Origin: Flavobacterium ajazii
Lineage (GTDB): Bacteria; Bacteroidota; Bacteroidia; Flavobacteriales; Flavobacteriaceae
Assembly: GCF_010614725.1 (NCBI RefSeq)
Contig: NZ_JAAEHL010000005.1
Location: 62,001-126,000 of the forward strand
Reading direction: 5' to 3'
Length of the DNA stretch: 64,000 nt
Part shown: piece after piece, positions 53,542 through 62,618 of the stretch
Position numbering within the stretch: the stretch's first letter is position 1
Layout of the letters: each line of letters starts with the position of its first letter
Notes under the pieces: model-generated
What the model was told of the DNA's origin: nothing
The model's input: the letters and a program-made list of their open reading frames with translations, nothing else
Database searches by the model: none
Made by a program: the position numbers and the translations under genes

Positions 53542-54594
53542 ATGGTTAAGATAAAAAATGAAACTAAAAGAAATAAAACGTTTCATATACTAATAACAAT
53601 TATTGCGTGTGCGCTGGTAATAAGCGGAGTTATTTTGGGGATTTGGTTTTATGTGTTTAACAGAAATCACGAAGAAACAAATGATGCTCAAGTAGAGCAA
53701 TACGTCACGCCAATTATGTCGAGAATTACAGGTTATGTGCAAGAAGTTCGTTTTGACGAAAACCAATTTGTGCATAAAGGAGATACTTTGGTGGTAATCG
53801 ATAATAGAGAATATAAATCGAAATTGAATGTGGCTCTTGCCGATGTTCAAAATGCGCAGCAAAATAGCGTTGTGGCTCAAAAAAATGCCATTAATACAGC
53901 AAGTGCAACGGCAATTAACGAATCTCAATTAGAAGCTGCAAAATCAAATCTTTGGAAAACAAAATTAGAATACGAAAGATATAAAGCTTTAGTAAGCGAA
54001 GAAGCGGCAACTTCTCAACAATTAGAAAAAGTTAAGGCAGATTACGAGTCGGCGCAAGCACATTTTCAGGAAATGAGAAACAGAATTCATTCGGCAACTT
54101 TAACCACTTCTGTTGCCGAAGCGAATGTTCCAACAACGCAAACGAATATTGCATCAAAACAAGCTGTTGCAGATAATGCGGCATTGTTTCTTTCGTACAC
54201 GGTAATCACAGCGCCTTATGACGGCTGGGTTGGAAAAAGAACTTTACAGCCAGGACAAATGATAAAAGAAGGACAGTCTTTGCTTTCTATCGTAAGTAAA
54301 GAAAAATGGATTACAGCCAATTTTAAAGAAACGCAATTGCAATATTTAACCGTTGGGCAAGAAGTAGAAATTAAAGCCGATGCTGTAAGCGATAAAGTTT
54401 TCGAAGGAACAATTGCGTCGTTATCGCCTGCGAGCGGTGCTAGATTCTCGCTTCTTCCACCTGATAATGCAACTGGAAACTTCGTAAAAATAGAACAGAG
54501 AATTCCGGTTCGAATTCAATTAAAAGAACAAGACAAACAAACCGATTTTTTAAGAGCAGGAATGAACATTACGGTTGTTGCTGCGCACAAATAA
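53542..54594 (+). CDS. HlyD/EmrA-type membrane fusion protein
   Basis: The 350-residue periplasmic adaptor has a single N-terminal membrane segment (ILITIIACALVISGVILGIWFYVF). A biotinyl-lipoyl half (VTPIMSRITGYVQEVRFDENQFVHKGD), a coiled-coil hairpin around residues 95-205, the second lipoyl half (TVITAPYDGWVGKRTLQPGQMIKEGQ in part) and a beta-barrel follow. It connects the MFS pump to the TolC protein, as EmrA does. Its stop lies one base before the MFS start. Confidence 0.92.
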   Translation: MVKIKNETKRNKTFHILITIIACALVISGVILGIWFYVFNRNHEETNDAQVEQYVTPIMSRITGYVQEVRFDENQFVHKGDTLVVIDNREYKSKLNVALADVQNAQQNSVVAQKNAINTASATAINESQLEAAKSNLWKTKLEYERYKALVSEEAATSQQLEKVKADYESAQAHFQEMRNRIHSATLTTSVAEANVPTTQTNIASKQAVADNAALFLSYTVITAPYDGWVGKRTLQPGQMIKEGQSLLSIVSKEKWITANFKETQLQYLTVGQEVEIKADAVSDKVFEGTIASLSPASGARFSLLPPDNATGNFVKIEQRIPVRIQLKEQDKQTDFLRAGMNITVVAAHK

Positions 54595-54595
54595 A

Positions 54596-56179
54596 ATGGA
54601 AGATAAAAGTATATTTAAATCATGGGTTCCAAAATGGGCGATCATTACTATTTTGTTCGTTTGTTTGCTGCATTCCATGATTTTATTGGGAGTTTATACG
54701 TCAAACGTAACGTATGCGGCAAGTTTTCTGGATATTGAGCCAGAAGATTTGCAGTTTGCGATGTGCGTTACGTATGGAACTTTACTGGCAACCATTTTAA
54801 TAGAAAGCCGATTTTCGAGTTTTTTCCCTGCAAAAAATTACCTGATGGCAGTGTATTCCTTAATTGGAATTACGATCGTTTCATCGGCTTATATTACCAA
54901 TTTCTCTGTCTTTTTATTGATGAGAATTGCCGAAGGAATCCTGATGGCGCTTCCTGTAATCACAATTAGACAATTGCTTATTGAGCAGTTTAATACTAAA
55001 AATGCTATTATTATTGGATTTTCATTTTACTATGGCGCGCTGTTGTTGTCTACGCCTTTTATTATGAATATCGCCGTGTGGTTTCTCGATCATTACAACT
55101 GGAAATACATGTTGTATGTTTCGGGCGGACTACAGGTTCTAAACGTCTTTTTAATCTTAGTTACTTTCAGAGGGCACCGAATTACAAAGAAGATTCCGTT
55201 GTATCAAATCGACTGGATGAGTTATTTTTTGGTTTTAATTTCGATTCTTTGCGGTGCCTACTTTTTTGTTTATGCTGAGAAAAAATATTGGTTGCAGTCT
55301 TCAGAAATGGTTTTAATATTGATGATTTCGCTTATTACTGGCGGATTATTCATTTTTAAAGAACGTTTAGTAAAAAGGCCAAGTTTTGATTTTGAAGTTA
55401 TAAAATACGCCAATCTGCGAATAGGATTTTTATTGTTTTTCCTTTTCTATATCAGCAGAGCAACGTTGAGTCTTTGTCATTCGGCGATGTTTTCCATTTG
55501 GAATTGGGATCCTTCTCGTGTTGCGGGCGTTCAGTACATAAACGGATTAGGAAATGTAATCGGACTTATTTTGGCTGCTTTTTTTCTGATGAGATCTGTT
55601 TCGACAAAAATTATTTTCATGATTGGTTTTACGCTTATTGCTATTTTCCATTTCTGGTTTACGTTTCTTTTTGTGCCAGATATTGCATTGAGCGATATTG
55701 TCATTCCCTATATTTTGCAAGGAATCGGTGTGGGGTTTTTATTTGTTCCGCTCATCTTATTTACCACATCATCGGTTCCGGCAAATATGGCGGTTTCTTC
55801 AGGAATTGTAGGCGTTTCGGGACGTTTTTGGGGAAGTACAATTGGTTTCTGCGTAATGCAAAATGCAATGGTTTTCTTGAATAAAAAACACTTCTTGAAA
55901 TTAAGTCAATTTGTAACAGGCGAGAATTCAGAAGCACAGCAAACTATCGCAAGTACAACACAAAGTTTTATGGCCAAAGGTTATTCTGCAGATAATGCGA
56001 ATGTTTTAGCTATGAAAAAGATTTTCGGTACAATAGCTAAACAATCGACTTTATTGGCCGATATGGAGATTTATACGATTGTAGGTTATGGTTTAGTGGT
56101 TTTGATAATTCTAATTGCCTGTAATCAGCATTTGAAACAGACGATGACTTTGGTAAAAAGTAAAATTTGGATAGGCTAA
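54596..56179 (+). CDS. MFS efflux transporter, EmrB/DHA2-like
   Basis: The protein has 527 residues from MEDKSIFKSWVPKW; the upstream in-frame TTG at 54575 lies inside the hlyD gene. About 12-14 hydrophobic segments are visible. MFS signatures are weak, with RIAEGILMALPVITIRQLLIEQF near residue 105 resembling the DHA2 region. With the HlyD and TolC proteins it makes a proton-driven tripartite pump for drugs or other toxic compounds. The substrate is unknown. Codons here end in G or C more often than in most of the window. Confidence 0.87.
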   Translation: MEDKSIFKSWVPKWAIITILFVCLLHSMILLGVYTSNVTYAASFLDIEPEDLQFAMCVTYGTLLATILIESRFSSFFPAKNYLMAVYSLIGITIVSSAYITNFSVFLLMRIAEGILMALPVITIRQLLIEQFNTKNAIIIGFSFYYGALLLSTPFIMNIAVWFLDHYNWKYMLYVSGGLQVLNVFLILVTFRGHRITKKIPLYQIDWMSYFLVLISILCGAYFFVYAEKKYWLQSSEMVLILMISLITGGLFIFKERLVKRPSFDFEVIKYANLRIGFLLFFLFYISRATLSLCHSAMFSIWNWDPSRVAGVQYINGLGNVIGLILAAFFLMRSVSTKIIFMIGFTLIAIFHFWFTFLFVPDIALSDIVIPYILQGIGVGFLFVPLILFTTSSVPANMAVSSGIVGVSGRFWGSTIGFCVMQNAMVFLNKKHFLKLSQFVTGENSEAQQTIASTTQSFMAKGYSADNANVLAMKKIFGTIAKQSTLLADMEIYTIVGYGLVVLIILIACNQHLKQTMTLVKSKIWIG

Positions 56180-56526
56180 TTTTGTTTCAGGTTTCAAGTT
56201 TCAAGTTTTTGCAAATCTTTGTCGATTAGTACCGCAGAGACGCAGATACGCAAATTTTTGTTTTTGTAGCCACTGATTATTAAGATAAAAAGGATTTTGT
56301 TTCACGCAGATTTTGCAGATTAAAGCAGATTTAATTTTTAAGATTTTAGATAATAAATAATCTGCGTGTATCTGCTAAAATCTTTTTCAAATATGCGTGA
56401 AACAAAAACTTTGCGTCTTTGCATCTTTGCGATACTAAAAAATCTTAGCGAATCTCTGCGAGAAACCTCAGTGTATCTCCGCGGAAAACCCTTATCTTAC
56501 ACCCGTTAAAAAAACAAATAAATATT
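56180..56526. repeat. Repeat-rich intergenic region, palindromic repeat copy 2
   Basis: No gene is seen. At 56180-56208 is a 29-base sequence identical to 63389-63417. At 56297-56406 is the second copy of the palindrome found at 51788, with outer arms TTTCACGCAGATT and a matching GCGTGAAA. Flanking blocks at 56229-56260 (GCAGAGACGCAGATACGC) and 56407-56490 (TTTGCGTCTTTGCATCTTTG) form further inverted matches. It looks like a nested palindromic element. Confidence 0.65.
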
Positions 56527-57186
56527 ATGAGCCAGCAATGTGTAATTTTTGATATGGATGGCGTGATTTGCCACACCAATCCGCATCATGTAGTCGCTTT
56601 TGAAGAGTTTTTCAATAAATATAAAATTCCGTACACCAATGAAGAATTTGAAGAACACATGTACGGAAAACACAATAGTTATATTATGACGCATTTCTTC
56701 AAACGTCCAATTACTGGAGAAGAACTAATCAAATTGGAAAATGAAAAAGAAGGAATGTTCCGTGAGATTTATAAAGACAAAGTCGAAACGATTCCGCATT
56801 ACATGTCTTTTTTAAACGAATTAAAATCTCATGGATTCAAAACAGCTGTTGCCACATCAGCACCGCGTGCGAATCTGGATCTGATTGCAAATTTCCTGAA
56901 ACTCGACGAAAAAATGGATTCGATGATGTCCAGCGAAGATGTTACGTTTCATAAACCAAATCCGGAAGTATATCTAAAATCGGCAGAAAGAGTTGGAGCT
57001 TCTCCTTCGGATTGTGTGGTTTTCGAAGATTCTTTTTCCGGTGTTACAGCAGGATTAAATGCAGGTATGAAAGTCGTAGGCGTTTTGAGCACACATACAA
57101 AAGAAGAACTTCCTCCTTGTGATTTTTATATCAATGATTATAGTGAAGTAAATGTAAATAAGGTACTGGAACTACTAAGGAGATAA
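56527..57186 (+). CDS. HAD-superfamily phosphatase, beta-phosphoglucomutase-like
   Basis: The 219-residue hydrolase has a helical cap. Motif I is FDMDGVICHTNP (Asp nucleophile near residue 9), motif II is VATSAPR near 108, the motif III lysine is in HKPNPEVY near 142, and motif IV is VVFEDSFSGVTAG near 165. DxD with a C1 cap fits phosphoglucomutase or sugar-phosphate phosphatases. The exact substrate cannot be assigned. It stands alone after the repeat-rich region. Confidence 0.9.
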   Translation: MSQQCVIFDMDGVICHTNPHHVVAFEEFFNKYKIPYTNEEFEEHMYGKHNSYIMTHFFKRPITGEELIKLENEKEGMFREIYKDKVETIPHYMSFLNELKSHGFKTAVATSAPRANLDLIANFLKLDEKMDSMMSSEDVTFHKPNPEVYLKSAERVGASPSDCVVFEDSFSGVTAGLNAGMKVVGVLSTHTKEELPPCDFYINDYSEVNVNKVLELLRR

Positions 57187-57210
57187 TTTAAATTACAAAA
57201 GAAAAATAGA

Positions 57211-57236
57211 AAACCTCCAGCCTAAACTGGAGGTTT
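57211..57236. terminator. Bidirectional terminator between HAD and ferredoxin genes
   Basis: A 10-bp perfect stem AAACCTCCAG/CTGGAGGTTT closes the loop CCTAAA between convergent stops at 57186 and 57245. Confidence 0.8.
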
Positions 57237-57244
57237 CTTATGAT

Positions 57245-57562
57245 TTAATATTCAGGAGCTAACTCGAGTTCCAATCCTTCTAATTCTGTGGTAATTGGAA
57301 TCTGGCAACCTAAACGACTATTGGATTTAACATAAAACGCTTCTGAAAGCATTGCCTCTTCATCGTCTCCCATTTCAGGCAGTGCAACATCATTTAAAAC
57401 ATAACACTGGCAGGAAGCACACATAGCCATTCCTCCACAGGTTCCCTCAACAGGAAGTTCATATGCTTTGCACAATTCCATGATATTCATTGCCATATCC
57501 GTTGGAGCCTGTAATTCGTGTATAACCCCTTCACGGTCTTTAATCTTTATTAATACATCCAT
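57245..57562 (-). CDS. 2Fe-2S ferredoxin
   Basis: The 105-residue electron carrier has the adrenodoxin-like cysteine pattern: C-x5-C-x2-C in CGGMAMCASC near residues 40-49, and the fourth Cys in RLGCQI near 85. The acidic C-terminus is typical. It may serve Fe-S assembly or oxygenase or desaturase reactions. It is near nifU-like and mrp genes, but each seems to have its own transcript. Confidence 0.93.
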   Translation of the reverse strand: MDVLIKIKDREGVIHELQAPTDMAMNIMELCKAYELPVEGTCGGMAMCASCQCYVLNDVALPEMGDDEEAMLSEAFYVKSNSRLGCQIPITTELEGLELELAPEY

Positions 57563-57627
57563 TTTTAATTATTGGAATTTTACTGATTTAGAATTTGATA
57601 ACGTGAACAAATTCTATTATTATTTAA

Positions 57628-58104
57628 TTAACTTGATTTTAAACTAAATGCATATTCTTTTCCATTACTGTCTTTGATGTGCATTTTTGCACCCAGATAA
57701 TTTCCGCCTTTTTCCAGTAATGTTACAATAGCAATCACAGAATAATAATCTTTTTCTGCCTGAAAAATTAATGTTCCCTCATATGTTATATTCACAACAC
57801 CTTGTTTATCGGTTTGAGATGAGATTTTTCTAGGATGAGAAAATTCTGCCGAGCTGTAAGTTGCTTTATCTGAGAATTTTGGTCTTCCTTCGCAAAAATC
57901 ATACAAAAAATCATAATTCCCTATTCTAAGGCTTCCATCTCCCTGATTGTTAACAGCAAATACAATCTTCCCAGAATAATTATAATCCGACCATTCTCCT
58001 GAATCATTAACCCAGGCTTTGTCTACAGTTAACGTTTCTGAGCCTTGCTGAGCATTTATACTTACTGAAAATAATAATACAAACAGAACGTAAAAGTTTT
58101 TCAT
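57628..58104 (-). CDS. Exported hypothetical protein
   Basis: The protein has 158 residues from MKNFYVLFVLLFSVSINAQ, a clear signal peptide; the ten upstream codons of the open frame lie over the promoter. The mature part is beta-rich (VDKAWVNDSGEWSDYNYSGK, then IVFAVNNQGDGSLRI) and ends in FSLKSS. No family is recognised. A TAAATTTG box at 58132-58139 supports the later start. Confidence 0.65.
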   Translation of the reverse strand: MKNFYVLFVLLFSVSINAQQGSETLTVDKAWVNDSGEWSDYNYSGKIVFAVNNQGDGSLRIGNYDFLYDFCEGRPKFSDKATYSSAEFSHPRKISSQTDKQGVVNITYEGTLIFQAEKDYYSVIAIVTLLEKGGNYLGAKMHIKDSNGKEYAFSLKSS

Positions 58105-58131
58105 GATTTTGAGATTTAGGGGTTTACGGTA

Positions 58132-58139
58132 CAAATTTA
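58132..58139 (-). promoter_or_regulatory. -7 promoter element for the exported protein
   Basis: TAAATTTG on the minus strand matches TAnnTTTG, 28 bases upstream of the ATG at 58104. Confidence 0.5.
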
Positions 58140-58320
58140 AGTTAAAAATGTAACAATTTCTTAACCAAATCTCTTAAATCTTTAAGCCATTTTTTATCAA
58201 AATCGCAAAAAAAACCATGTTTTAACTGTTTAGTATAAAAAATTATAGCAAAACGATTCAAATGACTATTATTCTTGTTAAGTTTTTACAACTAAAAAAA
58301 GAACAATAACGAGTTGTTCG

Positions 58321-58560
58321 CTACATAATATTTACTACAGTTTCTATTTGCGGAGCATATTTTTTTATAGTGGTTTCTACACCAGCTTTAAGTGTCATTT
58401 GATTTACACTGCAGCTAATACATGCTCCTTCAAGACGAACTTTTACATGCTTGTCGTCTTCTATCGAAATTAGCGTAATGTCTCCTCCATCAGAATTTAA
58501 AAAAGGTCTGATTTCATCAAGAGCCAATAATACGTTACTTGTTAATTCTTCTGTTGTCAT
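58321..58560 (-). CDS. NifU-like C-terminal domain protein (Nfu)
   Basis: This 79-residue Fe-S scaffold or carrier has the CxxC cluster-binding motif in ACISCSVNQMTLKAGVE near residues 47-50 and the preceding PFLNSDGGDITLISI. It is the size of a stand-alone Nfu domain. It lies 85 bases downstream of mrp with an inverted repeat between, and both serve Fe-S cluster delivery. Confidence 0.93.
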   Translation of the reverse strand: MTTEELTSNVLLALDEIRPFLNSDGGDITLISIEDDKHVKVRLEGACISCSVNQMTLKAGVETTIKKYAPQIETVVNIM

Positions 58561-58592
58561 AATATTTTAATGTGTCAATTAGAGAATGTTTC

Positions 58593-58622
58593 AATTAGAT
58601 AATTATCCTTCATTATCTAATT
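58593..58622. repeat. Inverted repeat between mrp and the nfu gene
   Basis: AATTAGATAAT and ATTATCTAATT (11-bp perfect arms) enclose an 8-base loop; related ATTATCT blocks follow. It is AT-only apart from single G/C bases, so it is a weak hairpin, perhaps an mRNA processing or stability element. Confidence 0.5.
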
Positions 58623-58645
58623 ATCAAATTATCTCAATTATCTAA

Positions 58646-59776
58646 TTAATTCTTTTTTACTGCTGAACATCCTGCCATTGTTGTAATCTTAATAGCTTCT
58701 GTTGCAGGTAAGCTTTCGTTTCTGTTTACTGTTTCCTGAACCACATTTCTGGTTATTTCTTCAAAGACAGTTTCAATTGGAGACGCTGTCTGCAAAGCTG
58801 CCGGACGTCCATAATCTCCCGCTTCACGAATAGATTGTACAATTGGAACTTCTCCTAAAAACGGAACGTTCAGGTCTTCTGCAAGATTTTTTGCTCCGGC
58901 CTGTCCAAAGATATAGTATTTATTTTCAGGTAATTCTTCAGGTGTAAAATACGCCATGTTTTCAATTATACCCAAAACCGGTACATTGATATTGTCCTGC
59001 ATGAACATAGATACTCCTTTTTTAGCATCTGCCAAAGCTACTGCTTGCGGAGTACTTACTACAACAGCTCCTGTTATTGGAAGTGACTGCATAATCGAAA
59101 GGTGAATATCTCCTGTTCCCGGAGGTAAATCAAGCAACATGAAATCCAATTCTCCCCAATCTGCATCAAAAATCATTTGATTTAGTGCTTTTGCAGCCAT
59201 TGGACCTCTCCATATTACAGCCTGGCTTGGTGCAGTGAAAAATCCGATTGAAAGCATTTTGATTTCATAACTTTCAACAGGTTTCATTTTTGATTTTCCG
59301 TCAACGCTAACCGAAATTGGTTTTTCGTTTTCTACATCAAACATAATTGGCATTGAAGGCCCGTAAATATCGGCATCCAAAACTCCAACTTTAAATCCCA
59401 TTTTTGCAAGAGTTACGGCTAAATTTGCTGTAACAGTAGATTTTCCAACACCTCCTTTTCCGGAAGCTACGGCAATTATATTTTTGATTCCCGGAATAGC
59501 ACGACCTTTAATTTCGACTTTTTCAGGAACTTCAACTTTAACATTAACTTTAATTTTTGCATCAGCCGATATCAACTCATGAATTGTTTTTTTAACATCG
59601 TCTTCTGCTCTTTTTTTGATGTGCATTGCAGGAGTATGCAGTACCAGATCAACAACAACTTCGTCTCCAAACGTAAGTACATTGGCAACAGCACCACTTT
59701 CAACCATATTTTTTCCTTCTCCGGCTATGGTAATAGTTTCCAAAGCTTTAAGAATTTCTTTTCTATCTAATTTCAT
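58646..59776 (-). CDS. Mrp/ApbC family Fe-S carrier ATPase
   Basis: The 376-residue protein has an N-terminal MIP18/DUF59 domain (about 1-90) and a P-loop ATPase with the deviant Walker A GKGGVGKST near 112, DADIYGPSMP, and DLPPGTGD near 215. Mrp proteins load Fe-S clusters on targets. Where most have a CxxC after ENM, this one reads ENMAYFTPEELPENKYY, with no cysteine; a single Cys is near the C-terminus (MAGCSAV). I recall the same in other Bacteroidetes. Confidence 0.93.
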   Translation of the reverse strand: MKLDRKEILKALETITIAGEGKNMVESGAVANVLTFGDEVVVDLVLHTPAMHIKKRAEDDVKKTIHELISADAKIKVNVKVEVPEKVEIKGRAIPGIKNIIAVASGKGGVGKSTVTANLAVTLAKMGFKVGVLDADIYGPSMPIMFDVENEKPISVSVDGKSKMKPVESYEIKMLSIGFFTAPSQAVIWRGPMAAKALNQMIFDADWGELDFMLLDLPPGTGDIHLSIMQSLPITGAVVVSTPQAVALADAKKGVSMFMQDNINVPVLGIIENMAYFTPEELPENKYYIFGQAGAKNLAEDLNVPFLGEVPIVQSIREAGDYGRPAALQTASPIETVFEEITRNVVQETVNRNESLPATEAIKITTMAGCSAVKKN

Positions 59777-59849
59777 TTTTGATATAAGTATTTTCTAATG
59801 AATGAAATTAATTTTAAAATGATATTGTATTTAAACTAATTTCAGGTTG

Positions 59850-59857
59850 CAAAGATA
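59850..59857 (-). promoter_or_regulatory. -7 promoter element for mrp
   Basis: TATCTTTG on the minus strand matches TAnnTTTG, 73 bases upstream of the ATG. Confidence 0.5.
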
Positions 59858-60014
59858 AGGCATAAAGTTTGGATTTTTGATGTTTTGAATTGTATTTGTT
59901 GATATTAGGATTATTCAAAACAATATCAAACTATTTTGTGAACCAAAAAAATTAAAAAGTAAAGGATTGGTTATTTCTTTTAATTTGAAAAGGAAGATTA
60001 TAGAATAAAAAAAG

Positions 60015-60046
60015 AAACCCGTCAGATTAGTTGTTCCGACGGGTTT
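60015..60046 (-). terminator. Terminator after the ABC permease gene
   Basis: AAACCCGTC pairs with GACGGGTTT (9 bp) over a 14-base loop, followed by a T-rich run on the minus strand. Confidence 0.75.
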
Positions 60047-60065
60047 TAAAAAAATGGTCTACAAG

Positions 60066-62495
60066 TTATTCGTATTTTAAATATTTAAGGATATCGATTT
60101 TAGTAACCTGATATGCCTTTGCCAAAACTATTATCAAAGTTAATGCCAATAATGAAATTAGGGCGATTATAAACGGAATTGTCGAAACATTAATTCTGAA
60201 AGCAAAATTCTCAAGCCACTTCTGTAATAAAATATAAGCCGGTACAATACCGATTGCAAATCCCATCAAACAGAATACAATATACTGTCTGGACAATTCT
60301 TTTAATAAAATATCGGTTTCTGCGCCTAATGTTTTTCTAATGGCAATTTCCTTAAGTCTTCTTTCCATTGAAAATGAAGCCAAAGCAAACAATCCGAAAA
60401 CAGCAATAATGATCACAACCAGATTCAAAATAAAAAATAAATCTTTTTGCTTTACCTGCTCCTGATAAGTTTTTGCAAACCCTTTGTCTACAAATTCATA
60501 ATCAAAAGGATAATCCTGATTGATGTTTTTCTCCCAATAAGATTCTAATTTAGCCAGTGTTTCGCTTAAATTATGTGGTGAAACTTTTATAAAAATATTA
60601 TCAAAATTATTCCACTTTAAAGTTTTCAGATTCACAAAAACCATTGGTGGAACTTTATCCTGCAACCCTGTGATGTTAAAATCTTTTACAACACCAACTA
60701 CCTTAAATTTTAAATTCCCTTTTTCATTACCCCAACCGGATGTTATGATTGTATTTACAGGATTTTTGAGATTCAGTGTTTTGGCCAGCGTTTCGTTTAT
60801 CAGCCAGTTGTCGATAGTATCTGAAGCAAATTTTGGAGACAAATCCCGTCCCTGAACAATTTTAATTTTCATCATTTCAAGAAAACCAAAATCCATTTCT
60901 ACATTTCGCGGCTGCACAAAAATACCATTATGTGTTAACCCTGAACTGGAATTGGTACTGTTTCCAAAAGAGCCTGCAAAAGTAGAGACATCCTCAACTC
61001 CTGATATTTTTTGCAGTTCTTGTTTAGCAATCAGATATTTCTCTGTCTTTTTTGCAGATTCGTGGAAGTTTAACGGAATTTTGATAACCTGATCCCCTGA
61101 AAAACCAAGTTCTTTGTTCATCATATAATTTACCTGAGAGTTGACAATTAATGCCCCGATTATAAAAAAGGCTGCAATACCAAATTGGAAAATCAACATC
61201 GAATTTCGAATCCAGATGCCGCTTTTACTTCTCGAGAAATTACCTTTTAAAACTTTTAAAGTTTCAAAATTTGAGATATAAATGGCAGGAAAAATGCCGG
61301 CAAGAATGATTACTAATCCAAATATAAAAATAAGCTGAAGGTAAAATTCACTGCCATTCATAGTCAGGGTTTTCTTCAAAAAAGTATTATAATATGGTAA
61401 TGACAGCTCTACTATTGCCAAAGCAAATACAATGGCCAATAGTACAATTATAGCTGTTTCAAATATAAATTGTACTATAATCTGGTTTTTAGTGGCACCT
61501 ACAATTTTACGGACACCTACTTCTTTAGCACGTTTTATAGCCGAAGCTGTGGCGAGATTAACATAATTTACCAAAGATAAAATCAGGATCAAAACAGATA
61601 AACCTGCCATGATAAAAAGTAATTGCAGATTTCCTCTTCCTTCCGGGAAGTTATTATTACTGGAGCTTTTTGTACCATACAGACGGGCTGTTGCCAACTG
61701 ATCCAGAATAACTGTGATTTCTCCATTTTCTTTTACATATTGTTCAGGAGTCTGTCCGTTTTCTTTCGCATCTTTTAAAGTTCTGTTGACATAATTTACA
61801 TGCTGCATTTTCTTCAGAACTGTATTTATGTCGACTCCCTTTTTGGTTTTAATCATTAAACCGTAACTGAAATTCCCCCAGTTTTGATCGTCTCCATCTC
61901 TTTCGATTCCTCCAAAAACAAAATGAGGCTCGACAGACGACGGACTAATAATTTTATAAACTGATTTTACAATATAATCTTTGTTATAATAATTGATTGT
62001 TTTGCCAATCGGATCTTCATTTTTAAAAATCAACTGAGCTGTTTCTTCAGAGATTGCAACACTGTTTTTTTCTTTAAGAATATTTGTTTTAGCTCCTTTT
62101 ATAATTGGAAAAGGGAAAATTTCAAAAAAACCATTATCTGCTACGGTGATTTTTTTATCAAATATCTTCTGATTCTGATACTTTATCAGTGCGTCATTGT
62201 ACCAGGAATTAAAGAAACTTATCGCTTCAATTTCAGGAATAGTGGCCTTACAGGTTTTTCCAAAAGGAATTGAACATGAAGACCACGTATCTCCTGTCAT
62301 ACCAATTTTATTGAGTACCTGATAAGCGTTTTCTTTTTCAGGATTCCATTGATCGTAAGCATGTTCATTATTCCAATACAAAATGGCGAAAATCACTCCT
62401 GCAATTCCGATGCTCAATCCCAGAACATTCAAAAAAGAGAATAATTTGTTTTGTTTTAAATGATAAATAAATATTTTAAACCAGTTATAAATCAT
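60066..62495 (-). CDS. ABC transporter permease, MacB/FtsX type
   Basis: The protein has 809 residues from MIYNWFKIFIYHLKQNKLFSF; the 23 upstream codons are not credible. It has an N-terminal membrane helix, a MacB-like periplasmic domain (about 45-255), an FtsX domain with four helices (KRAKEVGVRKIVGA near 330), a second periplasmic domain, and a second FtsX domain (RRLKEIAIRKTLGA near 710). The duplicated layout is typical of Bacteroidetes. With the LolD-like ATPase and adaptor encoded upstream it forms an export or mechanotransmission complex. The cargo is unknown. Confidence 0.9.
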   Translation of the reverse strand: MIYNWFKIFIYHLKQNKLFSFLNVLGLSIGIAGVIFAILYWNNEHAYDQWNPEKENAYQVLNKIGMTGDTWSSCSIPFGKTCKATIPEIEAISFFNSWYNDALIKYQNQKIFDKKITVADNGFFEIFPFPIIKGAKTNILKEKNSVAISEETAQLIFKNEDPIGKTINYYNKDYIVKSVYKIISPSSVEPHFVFGGIERDGDDQNWGNFSYGLMIKTKKGVDINTVLKKMQHVNYVNRTLKDAKENGQTPEQYVKENGEITVILDQLATARLYGTKSSSNNNFPEGRGNLQLLFIMAGLSVLILILSLVNYVNLATASAIKRAKEVGVRKIVGATKNQIIVQFIFETAIIVLLAIVFALAIVELSLPYYNTFLKKTLTMNGSEFYLQLIFIFGLVIILAGIFPAIYISNFETLKVLKGNFSRSKSGIWIRNSMLIFQFGIAAFFIIGALIVNSQVNYMMNKELGFSGDQVIKIPLNFHESAKKTEKYLIAKQELQKISGVEDVSTFAGSFGNSTNSSSGLTHNGIFVQPRNVEMDFGFLEMMKIKIVQGRDLSPKFASDTIDNWLINETLAKTLNLKNPVNTIITSGWGNEKGNLKFKVVGVVKDFNITGLQDKVPPMVFVNLKTLKWNNFDNIFIKVSPHNLSETLAKLESYWEKNINQDYPFDYEFVDKGFAKTYQEQVKQKDLFFILNLVVIIIAVFGLFALASFSMERRLKEIAIRKTLGAETDILLKELSRQYIVFCLMGFAIGIVPAYILLQKWLENFAFRINVSTIPFIIALISLLALTLIIVLAKAYQVTKIDILKYLKYE

Positions 62496-62618
62496 GGTGC
62501 GTGTTTTTATAGTTATTTCAGTTTTGGCAAACCGATTTTTTAGACAATTGCGAATATTTTGCAAACAAACTCTACCAGAATTATGATTGCCGTTACAATA
62601 AATTTTAGCATCTTTTAG

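Noticed and set aside
55474..55884. 136-codon frame inside the MFS gene
   Set aside because: Cysteine- and aromatic-rich translation typical of an out-of-frame shadow of a membrane protein gene.
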